Made by a program: the position numbers and the translations under genes
The notes under the pieces: model-generated
What the model was told of the DNA's origin: nothing
Seen by the model: only the letters and a program-made list of their open reading frames with translations
Databases searched by the model: none
Shown: positions 19,109 through 27,143 of the stretch, in pieces
Numbering within the stretch: position 1 is the stretch's first letter
How the letters are laid out: every line of letters starts with the position of its first letter
Source: Halomonas smyrnensis AAD6
GTDB taxonomy: Bacteria > Pseudomonadota > Gammaproteobacteria > Pseudomonadales > Halomonadaceae
Assembly: GCF_000265245.1 (NCBI RefSeq)
Contig: NZ_AJKS02000002.1
Location: 62,001 to 126,000, forward strand
Reading direction: 5' to 3'
Length of the DNA: 64,000 nucleotides

Positions 19109-19996
19109 ATGCGTTTTCCCCTGAGCCACACTGCCGCTGCCACCCTCCTGCTCGCCGCCACCCCGGCGCTCGCCCAGGCGGACACCATCACCGTCGGCGG
19201 CAAGAACTTCACCGAGCAGCTGATCCTCGCCGACATGACGGTCCAGTACCTGGACGCCAGGGGCTACGAGGTGGAAGAGCGCTCGGGCATGGGCACCACC
19301 GTGCTGCGCCAGGCGCAGGAGAACGGTCAGGTCGATCTCTACTGGGAATACACCGGCACCTCGCTGATCAGCTATAACAAGGTGACCGAGTCGCTGTCGC
19401 CGGAAGAGGCCTACCAGCGGGTCAAGGCGCTCGACGCCGAGAAGGGCCTGGTGTGGCTGGATCCCTCCGAGGCCAACAACACTTATGCCCTGGCCATGCG
19501 CGAGGATCAGGCCCACGAGCTCGACATTGCCAGCATCTCCGACCTCGCCGAGGCCATCAACGCCGGCCACGAGCTGGTGCTGGCCTCCAATGCCACCTTC
19601 TATTCCCGCGATGACGGCCTGCGGCCCATGCAGGAGACCTACGGCTTCGAGTTCGGCCGCCGCAACGTCAAGCGCATGGACCAGGGCCTGACCCTGCCCT
19701 CGCTCGACCAGGAAGAGGTCGATGTCGCCATGACGACGGCCACCAACGGCCGCATTCCGGCCCTGGATCTGACCGTGCTGGAGGACGACCGGCGGTTCTT
19801 CCCCGATTACGCCCTGACGCCGGTGGTGCGCGAGGAAACCCTGACGGCCAACCCGGACCTCGCCGAGCAGATGAACGCGCTGTCCGCGCTGCTCGACGAC
19901 CAGACCATGGCCAGGCTCAACGCCCGGGTCGACGTCGAGCGCGAGACCGTCGAGGACGTGGCCGAGGCCTTCCTCGAGCAACACGACCTGCTGTAA
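19109..19996 (+). CDS. Osmolyte ABC transporter substrate-binding protein 2
   Basis: Paralogue of the preceding gene (295 aa) with its own signal peptide (cleavage after ALAQA, about residue 24). It keeps VGGKNFTEQ, LYWEYTGTSLISYN and the C-terminal acidic helix, but the middle differs (ATNGRIPALDLTVLEDDRRFF), which may alter ligand choice. The ATG at 19109 is chosen because CCGGAG lies 8 nt upstream and it starts the signal peptide; the frame is open further upstream with no export signal. A terminator follows. Two binding proteins probably share one membrane channel. Confidence 0.9.
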   Translation: MRFPLSHTAAATLLLAATPALAQADTITVGGKNFTEQLILADMTVQYLDARGYEVEERSGMGTTVLRQAQENGQVDLYWEYTGTSLISYNKVTESLSPEEAYQRVKALDAEKGLVWLDPSEANNTYALAMREDQAHELDIASISDLAEAINAGHELVLASNATFYSRDDGLRPMQETYGFEFGRRNVKRMDQGLTLPSLDQEEVDVAMTTATNGRIPALDLTVLEDDRRFFPDYALTPVVREETLTANPDLAEQMNALSALLDDQTMARLNARVDVERETVEDVAEAFLEQHDLL

Positions 19997-20026
19997 GACG
20001 GCGCCCACCGTCACGCGACCGCTGCA

Positions 20027-20051
20027 AAGGCCGCCCCGGGGCGGCCTTCGT
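20027..20051 (+). terminator. Terminator after the osmolyte ABC cluster
   Basis: AAGGCCGCCCC pairs perfectly with GGGGCGGCCTT and is followed by a T-rich tail (CGTCGTTT). Confidence 0.75.
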
Positions 20052-20084
20052 CGTTTATCCCCACGATCCGGGAGATCGATTACC

Positions 20085-21395
20085 ATGCCCCAGCCCAACG
20101 CCCTGCTCGACTGGATGCTCGACGCCGACCCGCTTACCGACGACGCCCTGCTGGCCCAGGCCAAACGCTGCCTGCTGGACCTCGTCGGCGTGGCCGCCGG
20201 CGCCACCCGCACCGCACTCGCCGCGCCTGCCCGGCGTTTCGCCGTCTCCCAGCACGGCGGCGACCGACCGCTGCTGTTCGCCGAGGGGCGTGCCTCGCCC
20301 ACCGGCGTGGCCCTGCACGGCTCCTGGCTGATCGATGCCCTGGACGCCCACGACGGCCAGGTGCTGACCAAGGGCCATGCCGGGGTCGCCCTGCTGCCGG
20401 GGCTGCTCGCCCTCCCCGAGGTGGAACGGCTGTCCGGCCGCGATTTCCTCGGCCTGCTGGCCATGGGCTACGAGATCGCCACCCGCGCCGGTATCGCGCT
20501 ACATGCCACCAGCCCCGACTACCACACCTCCGGCGCCTGGAACGCCCTGGGCGTGGCGGCCGTGGCCGGCCGCCTGATGGGCCTGGATCGCGAGCGACTC
20601 CACCACGCCCTGGGCATCGCCGAGTTCTACGGACCGCGCAGCCAGATGATGCGCTGCATCGATCATCCCACCATGCTCAAGGACGGCTCGGGCTGGGGCG
20701 CCATGACCGGCGTCTCCGCCGCCTTGCTGGCCCGCGACGGCTTCACCGGCGCCCCCGCACTGACCGCCACCGCCCCCGAGGTCGAACACCTCTGGGCCGA
20801 CCGGGAGCAGCGCCGGTACCTTCACGAGCAGTACTTCAAGGCCTACCCGGTATGCCGCTGGGCCCAGCCGGCGGTGGAGGCGGTGCTGTCGCTGCGCGAT
20901 CGGACCGGCGACCCGGCGACGATCGCGCGCATCGAGATCACCACCTTCCATGAGGGACGACGGCTGCATGTGACGCACCCCGACAGCACCGAGCAGGCCC
21001 AGTACAGCCTGCCCTGGTCGGTGGCCTGCGCGCTGGCCCGCGGCACCCTCGACGCCGAGGCCGTCACCGAACTCGACGCGCCGCTGCCCCGCGCCCTCGC
21101 CGAGCGGGTCGAGATCCGCGAGAGCGACGCCTTCAATGCGCGCTTCCCGGCCGAGCGCTGGGCCTCGGCGCGGCTGCATCTGAGCGACGGCCGGATCATC
21201 GAGAGCGAGCCCTGCGAGGCCCGCGGCAATCCGCACAATCCGCTGTCCGACGACGAGCTGGTCGCCAAGTACCGCGCCCTCGCCGGCCCGGTGCTCGGCG
21301 AGCGCGCAGACCGCCTCGAACGCGTCATCCAGACCCTGGAGACACGCCCGGCCGGCGATCTGCTCGCCCTGCTCGGCCCGCCCGAGGCAGAATGA
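20085..21395 (+). CDS. MmgE/PrpD family protein
   Basis: A 436-aa member of the MmgE/PrpD superfamily, which includes 2-methylcitrate dehydratase, cis-aconitate decarboxylase and several unassigned lyases. Family blocks include HGSWLIDALDAHDGQ, LGLLAMGYEIATRAG, YHTSGAWNALGVAAVAGRLMGLD, MLKDGSGWGAMTG and YPVCRWAQPAVEA. No prpB or prpC is near, so methylcitrate metabolism is unlikely. The nitrilase-fold gene follows 46 bp downstream on the same strand, which suggests a shared pathway. Substrate unknown. Confidence 0.87.
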   Translation: MPQPNALLDWMLDADPLTDDALLAQAKRCLLDLVGVAAGATRTALAAPARRFAVSQHGGDRPLLFAEGRASPTGVALHGSWLIDALDAHDGQVLTKGHAGVALLPGLLALPEVERLSGRDFLGLLAMGYEIATRAGIALHATSPDYHTSGAWNALGVAAVAGRLMGLDRERLHHALGIAEFYGPRSQMMRCIDHPTMLKDGSGWGAMTGVSAALLARDGFTGAPALTATAPEVEHLWADREQRRYLHEQYFKAYPVCRWAQPAVEAVLSLRDRTGDPATIARIEITTFHEGRRLHVTHPDSTEQAQYSLPWSVACALARGTLDAEAVTELDAPLPRALAERVEIRESDAFNARFPAERWASARLHLSDGRIIESEPCEARGNPHNPLSDDELVAKYRALAGPVLGERADRLERVIQTLETRPAGDLLALLGPPEAE

Positions 21396-21441
21396 CGCCC
21401 GAGCATCGCCTTCCCTCCCGCTGCAACGACGAGACCGTGAC

Positions 21442-22284
21442 ATGCACTATCAGGACGAACTCCCTGTGGCCGCCGCCCAGATCAACGCCGCGCTGGGCGA
21501 GGTCGACGCCAACCTCGAGCGCCATCTCGAGATCATCCACGAGGCCGGCCAGCGCGGCGTGGCGCTGCTGGTCTTCCCCGAGCTCTCGCTGACCGGCTAC
21601 GGGCTCGGCGGCGAGGTCATGCGCGTCGCCATGCCGGTCGAGGATCCTCGCCTGGCCCGGCTGGCCCGCGCCTGCGGCGAGATGCAGACGGTGGTCGGCT
21701 TCGTCGAGGAAGCCAGCCCCGGCGAGTACTACAACGCCCTGGCGATCCTCCAGCACGGCGAGATCGTCGCCGTGCATCGCAAGCTCAACCTGCCCACCTA
21801 CGGCGGGCTCGAGGAAGGCAAGTGGTTCACCCACGGCAGCGAGCTCACCCAGGCCGAGGTGCGCCCCGGCTGGTCCGCGACCCAGCTGATCTGCGCCGAC
21901 CTGTGGAACCCCGCCCTGGTGCACGCCGCCCTGCTGCCCCGGCCCACGGTGCTGTGCGCGCCGATCAACTCGGCCTCGGGCATCGTCAGCGAGGACTTCT
22001 CCAACGAGCAGAACTGGGTGCTCAACGTCCGCTTCTACGCCATGACCTACGGCACCCCGGTGATCATGGCCAACCGCTTCGGGCCGGAAAACGGCAGCCA
22101 CTTCTGGGGCGGCTCGCGCATTCTCGGGCCGCGCGGCGAGGCCCTGGCCGAGGCCGAGGACGGCGAGGGGCTGATCACCGCGACCCTGTCGCGCACCGCC
22201 ATCGCCCAGGCCCGCTTCGAGCTGCCGACCCTTCGCGATGCCGACACGCCGCTCATCCGCGAGCTCATGGCCGGCTATCGCTGA
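21442..22284 (+). CDS. Carbon-nitrogen hydrolase (nitrilase superfamily)
   Basis: A 280-aa amidase/nitrilase-fold enzyme with the full catalytic triad: Glu47 (FPELSLTGYG), Lys114 (HRKLNLPTYG) and Cys151 (LICADLWNP). The LWNP sequence after the Cys sets it apart from typical nitrilases (CWE) and fits an amidase, carbamoylase or NAD synthetase-like branch. It follows the MmgE/PrpD gene by 46 bp and is probably co-transcribed. The product would be a carboxylate plus ammonia; the natural substrate cannot be told. Confidence 0.88.
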   Translation: MHYQDELPVAAAQINAALGEVDANLERHLEIIHEAGQRGVALLVFPELSLTGYGLGGEVMRVAMPVEDPRLARLARACGEMQTVVGFVEEASPGEYYNALAILQHGEIVAVHRKLNLPTYGGLEEGKWFTHGSELTQAEVRPGWSATQLICADLWNPALVHAALLPRPTVLCAPINSASGIVSEDFSNEQNWVLNVRFYAMTYGTPVIMANRFGPENGSHFWGGSRILGPRGEALAEAEDGEGLITATLSRTAIAQARFELPTLRDADTPLIRELMAGYR

Positions 22285-22335
22285 GAAAGCCCTGATCGGG
22301 TGGCGCCCTTTTCCACTCCCCATGCCGGCAAAAAA

Positions 22336-22344
22336 TGCTAGAAT
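22336..22344 (+). promoter_or_regulatory. Extended -10 promoter element of gntK
   Basis: TGCTAGAAT combines an extended TGn motif with a good -10 hexamer (TAGAAT), about 40 bp before the gluconokinase ATG. A matching -35 box at the normal distance is not clear, which is common for extended -10 promoters. Confidence 0.4.
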
Positions 22345-22384
22345 TCCCGACATTCTTTCGACGCCATAAGAAGCAGACTCGCGC

Positions 22385-22906
22385 ATGAAGACGACCGCCA
22401 AGAGCCTCCTCGTCATGGGCGTTTCCGGATCGGGAAAGTCCCATATCGGGCGCCATCTGGCCGCCTCCCTCGGGGCCACCTTCATCGACGGGGACGACCA
22501 TCACGGCCCGGACAACATCGCCAAGATGAGCCGCGGCGAGCCCCTCGACGATGATGATCGCGCCGCCTGGCTGGCGACCCTCGCCGACCTGTATCGGCAG
22601 TATCGCGACGAGGGCCGCGATCTGGTCATCGGCTGCTCGGCGCTCAAGCGCCGCTACCGCGACCAGCTTCGCGAAGCCGCCCCCGACCTGGCGATCCTCT
22701 ATCTGGCCGGCAGCCGCGAGGTGCTGCTGGAGCGCCTCGGCTCCCGCGGCGATCATTTCTTCGCCGGCGCCCACATGCTCGACAGCCAGCTCGCTACCCT
22801 GGAAGCGCCCGGCGAGGACGAGGCCGTCCTGGCCGATATCCGCCGCCCGCCCCAGGCGATCGTCGAGGACTTTCTCGCGACGATATCGCGTGACGCTTCC
22901 GACTAA
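22385..22906 (+). CDS. gntK: Gluconokinase
   Basis: Phosphorylates D-gluconate to 6-phosphogluconate for the Entner-Doudoroff or pentose phosphate route. The 173-aa P-loop kinase has Walker A GVSGSGKS (12-19), FIDGDDHHGPDNIAKMSRGEPLDD (substrate and lid region), CSALKRRYRDQLR and LGSRGDHFFAGAHMLDSQLATLE, all typical of GntK. It faces the TRAP transporter operon tail to tail. The transporter may supply gluconate or another sugar acid, but that link is inferred. Strong hairpins follow. Confidence 0.93.
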   Translation: MKTTAKSLLVMGVSGSGKSHIGRHLAASLGATFIDGDDHHGPDNIAKMSRGEPLDDDDRAAWLATLADLYRQYRDEGRDLVIGCSALKRRYRDQLREAAPDLAILYLAGSREVLLERLGSRGDHFFAGAHMLDSQLATLEAPGEDEAVLADIRRPPQAIVEDFLATISRDASD

Positions 22907-22936
22907 CCCTCCACCGATAGACACAGCCAGAAAACA

Positions 22937-22966
22937 GAAAACGGCGCCGAGGCGCCGTTTTCTTTT
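22937..22966 (+). terminator. Terminator after gntK
   Basis: GAAAACGGCGCC-ga-GGCGCCGTTTTC is a perfect 12-bp stem with A and T flanks (TTTTCTTTT), so it can work in both directions. Confidence 0.85.
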
Positions 22967-23010
22967 GCGGGAAAAAACCGCAACGCCTTCATGAAACCCC
23001 ATCAACAAAG

Positions 23011-23045
23011 GCGCGCCATATCGCGTGGCGATATGGCGCGCTTTT
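23011..23045. terminator. Second hairpin between gntK and the TRAP operon
   Basis: A 14-bp perfect stem (GCGCGCCATATCGC / GCGATATGGCGCGC) with a 3-nt loop is followed by TTTT on the plus strand. It is longer than most terminators. Confidence 0.65.
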
Positions 23046-23067
23046 CGGGGGACACTTCCGCCACCTG

Positions 23068-23101
23068 ATGGCGAGTCATCGACAGTTCGATGGCTCGCCA
23101 T
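23068..23101. repeat. Third inverted repeat in the gntK-TRAP spacer
   Basis: ATGGCGAGTCATCGA and TCGATGGCTCGCCAT pair with one mismatch around a 4-nt loop. Together with the two preceding hairpins it fills most of the 250-bp convergent spacer. It could end leftward transcripts or be a degenerate extragenic element. Confidence 0.55.
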
Positions 23102-23160
23102 GGGTACGGCTTTTTACGGCGGTGGCCTTTTTACCACGGCCGCCATTTACTCCGGCCTTC

Positions 23161-24462
23161 TTACACCAGCCACATGGCCATGTTGGGCCAGAACAGCAGC
23201 GCGAACAGCACGCACAGCTGCAGGGCGATGAAGGGCAGCACCGCGACGAAGATGTCCTTGAGGCTGACCTCGGGCGGGGCCACGCCCTTGAGGTAGAAGG
23301 CGGCCGGACCGAACGGCGGCGACAGGAAGGACACCTGCATGTTCACCGCGAACAGGATGCCGAACCAGATCGGGCTGTAGCCCAGCTGCTCGACGATCGG
23401 CACGAAGATCGGCAGCGTCAGCATGGCCACGCCGATCCAGTCGAGGAACATGCCCAGCACCAGCAGGATCGCCATCATCACCAGGATGATCACGATCGGC
23501 GCCACGTCGAGGCCCATGATCATGCTCGAGATGAAGCGGTTGCCGCCCATCAGGTTGTAGACGCCCACCAGCGCCGCGGCGCCGATGCCGATCCAGATGA
23601 TCATGCCGCAGGTGGTCAGGGTCTGGCCGAGGCTCTGGTGCAGGGTCTTGAACGAGAACTCGCCGCGGGCGACCACCGCCAGCAGCACGCCGAACACCCC
23701 CATGGCCGCCGCCTCGGTGACCGAGGCCACGCCGCCGTAGATCGAGCCCAGCACCAGCCCGGCGATCAGCGCCGGCACGATGATGGCGCGCAGCGCCTGG
23801 CCGCGGCTGGCGAAGCCTTCCTCGCGGTCGGCGTCGGTCATCGGCGGGCCCATCTCGGGGTTCTTCAGGCAGCGCACCAGCACGTAGCCGATGTAGCTGG
23901 CCATCAGGATCACCGCCGGGGTGATGGCCGCGGTGAACAGGTCGGCGATCGACTCGGAGGCGATCAGGCCGTAGATGATCAGCACGATGGACGGCGGCAT
24001 CATGGTGCCGAGCGCGCCGCCGGCGCAGACCACGCCGATCGACAGGTGCTTGTCGTAGCCCAGTCGCAGCATCTGTGGCAGCGCCAGGATGCCCAGCAGC
24101 ACGATCTCGCCGCCGATGATCCCGGACAGCGCGGCCAGGAAGAAGGCCACCACCACGGTCTGCACGGCCACGCCGCCGGGCAGGCGGCCGGCGAACACCC
24201 GCATGGCGTTGAACAGGTCCTTGGCGATCCCCGATCGGTCCAGTAGCGAGGCCATCAACACGAACATCGGCACCGCCACCAGCGAGTATTCGGTGACGAA
24301 GCCGTAGACCCGGCTGGTGACCAGCGGCAGGGCGTTGGGCCCGAACCAGCCGAAGGTGAAGGAGAGCGCGACCAGGCCGGTGATGAAGGCCAGCGGCAGG
24401 CCGGTGATCAGCAGGGCGAAGATCAGCCCCACCATCAACATGGTTCCGGTTGCGATATCCAT
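23161..24462 (-). CDS. TRAP transporter large permease (DctM type)
   Basis: Large membrane subunit of a TRAP transporter (433 aa, about 12-13 membrane segments), which uses the sodium gradient to import organic acids. Typical blocks are FITGLVALSFTFG, VPMFVLMASLLDRSGIAKDLFNAM, GGALGTMMPPSIVLIIYG and the C-terminal GPAAFYLKGVAPPEVSL. It shares one base with the small-permease stop (24462). Last gene of the regulator-DctP-DctQ-DctM operon; the neighbouring gntK hints at a sugar acid as cargo. Confidence 0.94.
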   Translation of the reverse strand: MDIATGTMLMVGLIFALLITGLPLAFITGLVALSFTFGWFGPNALPLVTSRVYGFVTEYSLVAVPMFVLMASLLDRSGIAKDLFNAMRVFAGRLPGGVAVQTVVVAFFLAALSGIIGGEIVLLGILALPQMLRLGYDKHLSIGVVCAGGALGTMMPPSIVLIIYGLIASESIADLFTAAITPAVILMASYIGYVLVRCLKNPEMGPPMTDADREEGFASRGQALRAIIVPALIAGLVLGSIYGGVASVTEAAAMGVFGVLLAVVARGEFSFKTLHQSLGQTLTTCGMIIWIGIGAAALVGVYNLMGGNRFISSMIMGLDVAPIVIILVMMAILLVLGMFLDWIGVAMLTLPIFVPIVEQLGYSPIWFGILFAVNMQVSFLSPPFGPAAFYLKGVAPPEVSLKDIFVAVLPFIALQLCVLFALLFWPNMAMWLV

Positions 24463-25058
24463 CAGGCGGTGCCCTCCGTGTCATCCGGGGTGGGAGCGGG
24501 CTTGCCGCGCAGTGACTGCACCACGTGCAGCAGGGCCTGAAGGCACATGATCGCCAGTGCCAGCAGGATCATGCCCTTCACCAGCGCCGGAAACGGCGGG
24601 TTCCAGGAGGTGCCGGAACGCTCCAGCTGCCATTCGCCCAGCGGATTGTGAGAGGCGCCCCAGAACATCACGAAGGCGGCGTAGGTCATGGCCAGGCAGA
24701 AGCCGAAGGTCACCAGGTCGTTGAAGCGGTCGAGCCACAGCTTCAGGCGCGGCCCGGCGCTGTCGTAGATCACGCGCACCCGGATGTGGCGGTTGCAGGC
24801 CAGCGTCGCGGGACCGCCCAGGGCGAAGCTCACCGCCACCAGCATCACCACGCTCTCGTGGACCCAGGAGGTGGGGGAATTGAAGGCGTAGCGCATGATG
24901 ACCTCATAGACGCTGATCGCCATGGCGACCAGCACCAGCCAGGCCGCCACACGACCGCCGGCCATGATGGCGCGATCGAAGGCGTTGCGAGCCGGATCGG
25001 GCGGGCTCGCCTCGGCGGCGGCCGGTTCGCCCTCCGGACGACGAGACGCTTGTGTCAT
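24462..25058 (-). CDS. TRAP transporter small permease (DctQ type)
   Basis: Four-helix membrane subunit of the TRAP transporter (198 aa). After a Glu/Ala/Pro-rich N-terminal tail of about 30 residues come membrane segments near AAWLVLVAMAISVYEVIMRYAF, SWVHESVVMLVAVSFAL, FGFCLAMTYAAFVMFW and PALVKGMILLALAIMCLQAL. The TSWVHE block is typical of DctQ. It lies between the binding protein (82 bp upstream) and the large permease. Confidence 0.9.
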   Translation of the reverse strand: MTQASRRPEGEPAAAEASPPDPARNAFDRAIMAGGRVAAWLVLVAMAISVYEVIMRYAFNSPTSWVHESVVMLVAVSFALGGPATLACNRHIRVRVIYDSAGPRLKLWLDRFNDLVTFGFCLAMTYAAFVMFWGASHNPLGEWQLERSGTSWNPPFPALVKGMILLALAIMCLQALLHVVQSLRGKPAPTPDDTEGTA

Positions 25059-25140
25059 GGAACTTCCTCGATACAGGAGCGGGCCACCCAGAGTGGCCCG
25101 CCGTCATGATGGCCGGCACCATCCGATGCCGGCGGGTGAA

Positions 25141-26160
25141 TCACATCAGGTTGTGGTTTTCCAGGTAGCCGACCACGGAGTCGTAGAACTCCTGGGTGAT
25201 CTCGTTCTTCTCTGCCCAGTTGGCCCACTCTTCCTTGGCGATGTTGCGGAACTTGACGCGCTCCTCGGCCGGCAGGTCGATGATCTCGATGTCCGGGTTC
25301 TGGCGCGCCTCGCGCACGGCCTCGAGGTCGCGGGTCTTGAGCTCGGCGACCATCTCGTAGGCCAGGTCATCCACAGAGGTCTCGAGGATCGCCTGGAGGT
25401 CCGCCGGCAGGCTGTCCCAGATCTCCTTGTTCAGCGACACGGACACCATCGGCAGGGAGTGGAAGCCCGGGTACAGCGGATACGGGGCGAACTCGTGGAG
25501 CCCCTGGGCCTGGTTGGTGGCGAACACCGTGTAGTCGGCGGCGTCGATCACGCCCTTCTCCAGGCCGGTGTAGACCTCGGAGCCCGGCAGGTTGACCGGG
25601 GTCGCACCGGCGGCCTCGAAGATGTTGTAGACCATGCCCTCGGGGGCGCGCAGCTTGAGGCCCTGCATGTCCTCGATGGAACGCACCGGCTTGGTGGACG
25701 GCAGCGACTCGAGCCCGGTGGCGGCGGCACCGATCAGGTGCAGGCCGTAGGGCTCGACCAGCTCGTTGTAGAGCGCCTCGCCGCCGGCGTTGTTCATGTA
25801 GTCGAGGAAGTCGTAGGGATCGCTCCAGGCGCCGACCAGGTTGCCGATCATGCCGAAGGCCGGGTTCTGGCCGGTGAAGTAGCTCGGATCGGTCAGGTGG
25901 CCCTGGAGGATGCCGGACTGCACCGCCTGCAGGGTCTGGTTGGCCTGGACGACCGCGTTCACCGGCAGGATCTCGATGCTGATGCGGCCATCGGACATCT
26001 GCTCGACGTTATCGGCCCAGGCCTTCTTCATCTCGAACTGCGGCTCGCCGGAGGTCTCGGAGGTCTGGAAGGTCCACTCGTAGTCGGCGGCCTGGGCGTT
26101 GACGGCCATGGCGCCGAGCACGGCGGCGGTCAGAGTCTTGAGAGGCATGCGTGTGATCAT
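25141..26160 (-). CDS. TRAP transporter substrate-binding protein (DctP type)
   Basis: Periplasmic solute receptor (339 aa) with a signal peptide of about 24 residues ending VNAQA. The DctP-family blocks include KKAWADNVEQMSDGRISIEILP, the arginine-containing GLKLRAPEGMVYNIFEAAGATPVNLPGSEVYTGLEKGVIDAADY, which binds the carboxylate of the ligand, and GFHSLPMVSVSLNKEIWDSLP. The ATG at 26160 overlaps the regulator stop by 4 bp (ATGA) and has AAGGAAG upstream. The ligand is unknown; a sugar acid is plausible from gntK next door. Confidence 0.93.
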   Translation of the reverse strand: MITRMPLKTLTAAVLGAMAVNAQAADYEWTFQTSETSGEPQFEMKKAWADNVEQMSDGRISIEILPVNAVVQANQTLQAVQSGILQGHLTDPSYFTGQNPAFGMIGNLVGAWSDPYDFLDYMNNAGGEALYNELVEPYGLHLIGAAATGLESLPSTKPVRSIEDMQGLKLRAPEGMVYNIFEAAGATPVNLPGSEVYTGLEKGVIDAADYTVFATNQAQGLHEFAPYPLYPGFHSLPMVSVSLNKEIWDSLPADLQAILETSVDDLAYEMVAELKTRDLEAVREARQNPDIEIIDLPAEERVKFRNIAKEEWANWAEKNEITQEFYDSVVGYLENHNLM

Positions 26161-26945
26161 GAGGCTTCCTTATCGCTGCTTGTTGTCGAAACATCGAGGG
26201 TGGGAAGGGCCGGCAGCAGGGCCTCGAGGCCCAGGTCCCGGCCGGTGCGTTCCAGCACCTTGAGGGCCGCCGCGGCGGCCTGTTCCGGCTGACGCAGGCG
26301 AATCGCCTCCATCATCCGGCGATGGCGTTCCATGCTGTCATGGAGCTCGTCGGCACTATGGTTTGAGCGCTCTACCAGCAGCGCGATGGCCGGCTTCAGC
26401 ACGTGGCTGATCTGGGCCCAGACCAGGTTGTGCGACGCCGCGAAGATGGCCTCGTGAAAGGCCACGTCGTAGTCGTTGTGGGAGATGCCTTCCCAGTGCA
26501 GATCGTCGTGTTCCAGCGCGCGGATCATGCCCTCGTAGGCGGACTCGATGGCCAGCAGATCGGCGGCGTTGGCGTGCTCCGCGGCCAGGCGCGCGACGAA
26601 GGGCTCCACGGCGACCCGGAAGGCGAAGATCTCGCGCTGAATGCGCGGATTGGGCTGGGCGAAGCGCGCCATCCAGCCGCTTACCCGGGGATCGAGCAGA
26701 TGCCACTCGGTCAGCGCCCGCACCCGGGTGCCCTGACCGGAGATGCGCGTCAGCAGACCCGCCGTGACCAGCGTCTGCAGGGCGCTGCGCACGGTGCTGC
26801 GGCTGACGCCGAAGCGCTCGCAGAGGTCCAGCTCCCTGGGCACGAAGTCGCCCGGCCCGTAATGGCCGCTGAAGATGTCCTCGGCGAGCACATCGGCGAT
26901 GTCGGGCCGCACGGAGCGGCGCATAGGGTCGGCGGCGTGAGACAT
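26157..26945 (-). CDS. FadR-type (GntR family, FCD domain) regulator of the TRAP operon
   Basis: Transcription factor (262 aa). An N-terminal winged helix (residues 10-80: FVPRELDLCERFGVSRSTVRSALQTLVTAGLL) is joined to a helical FCD ligand domain with the metal-binding Asp/His positions (DYDVAFHEAIFAASHN, MERHRRM). The WHLLDPRVSGWM linker resembles DgoR, the galactonate regulator of E. coli, which again points to a sugar-acid inducer. Its stop overlaps the DctP start by 4 bp, so regulator and transporter form one transcript, presumably autoregulated through the repeats upstream. Confidence 0.9.
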   Translation of the reverse strand: MSHAADPMRRSVRPDIADVLAEDIFSGHYGPGDFVPRELDLCERFGVSRSTVRSALQTLVTAGLLTRISGQGTRVRALTEWHLLDPRVSGWMARFAQPNPRIQREIFAFRVAVEPFVARLAAEHANAADLLAIESAYEGMIRALEHDDLHWEGISHNDYDVAFHEAIFAASHNLVWAQISHVLKPAIALLVERSNHSADELHDSMERHRRMMEAIRLRQPEQAAAAALKVLERTGRDLGLEALLPALPTLDVSTTSSDKEAS

Positions 26946-26974
26946 GATCGGCGTTCCGCTGTTACGGAGCCCTG

Positions 26975-27023
26975 TCGGACTCCATTCTCGTTATGTCGGA
27001 CATAGGCTCGGATAAAATCGGAC
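26975..27023. promoter_or_regulatory. Three phased TCGGAC repeats upstream of the FadR-type regulator
   Basis: TCGGAC occurs at 26975-26980, 26996-27001 and 27018-27023, with centres 21 and 22 bp apart, i.e. two helical turns. The middle copy is part of the inverted repeat TATGTC-g-GACATA (26992-27004), a form typical of GntR/FadR operators. The array lies 30-78 bp upstream of the regulator start and probably overlaps the operon promoter. Confidence 0.6.
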
Positions 27024-27143
27024 TTGATGCCTTTAGACTTTGGTCTCTTTTCGAGGGCCGAGCGCATCGCGCCCGAACCCTTGCGACCCCACGGACGTCA
27101 GGCACAATGCCTCCATGAACCCGGAGCAGCGACAAGGAACGAC

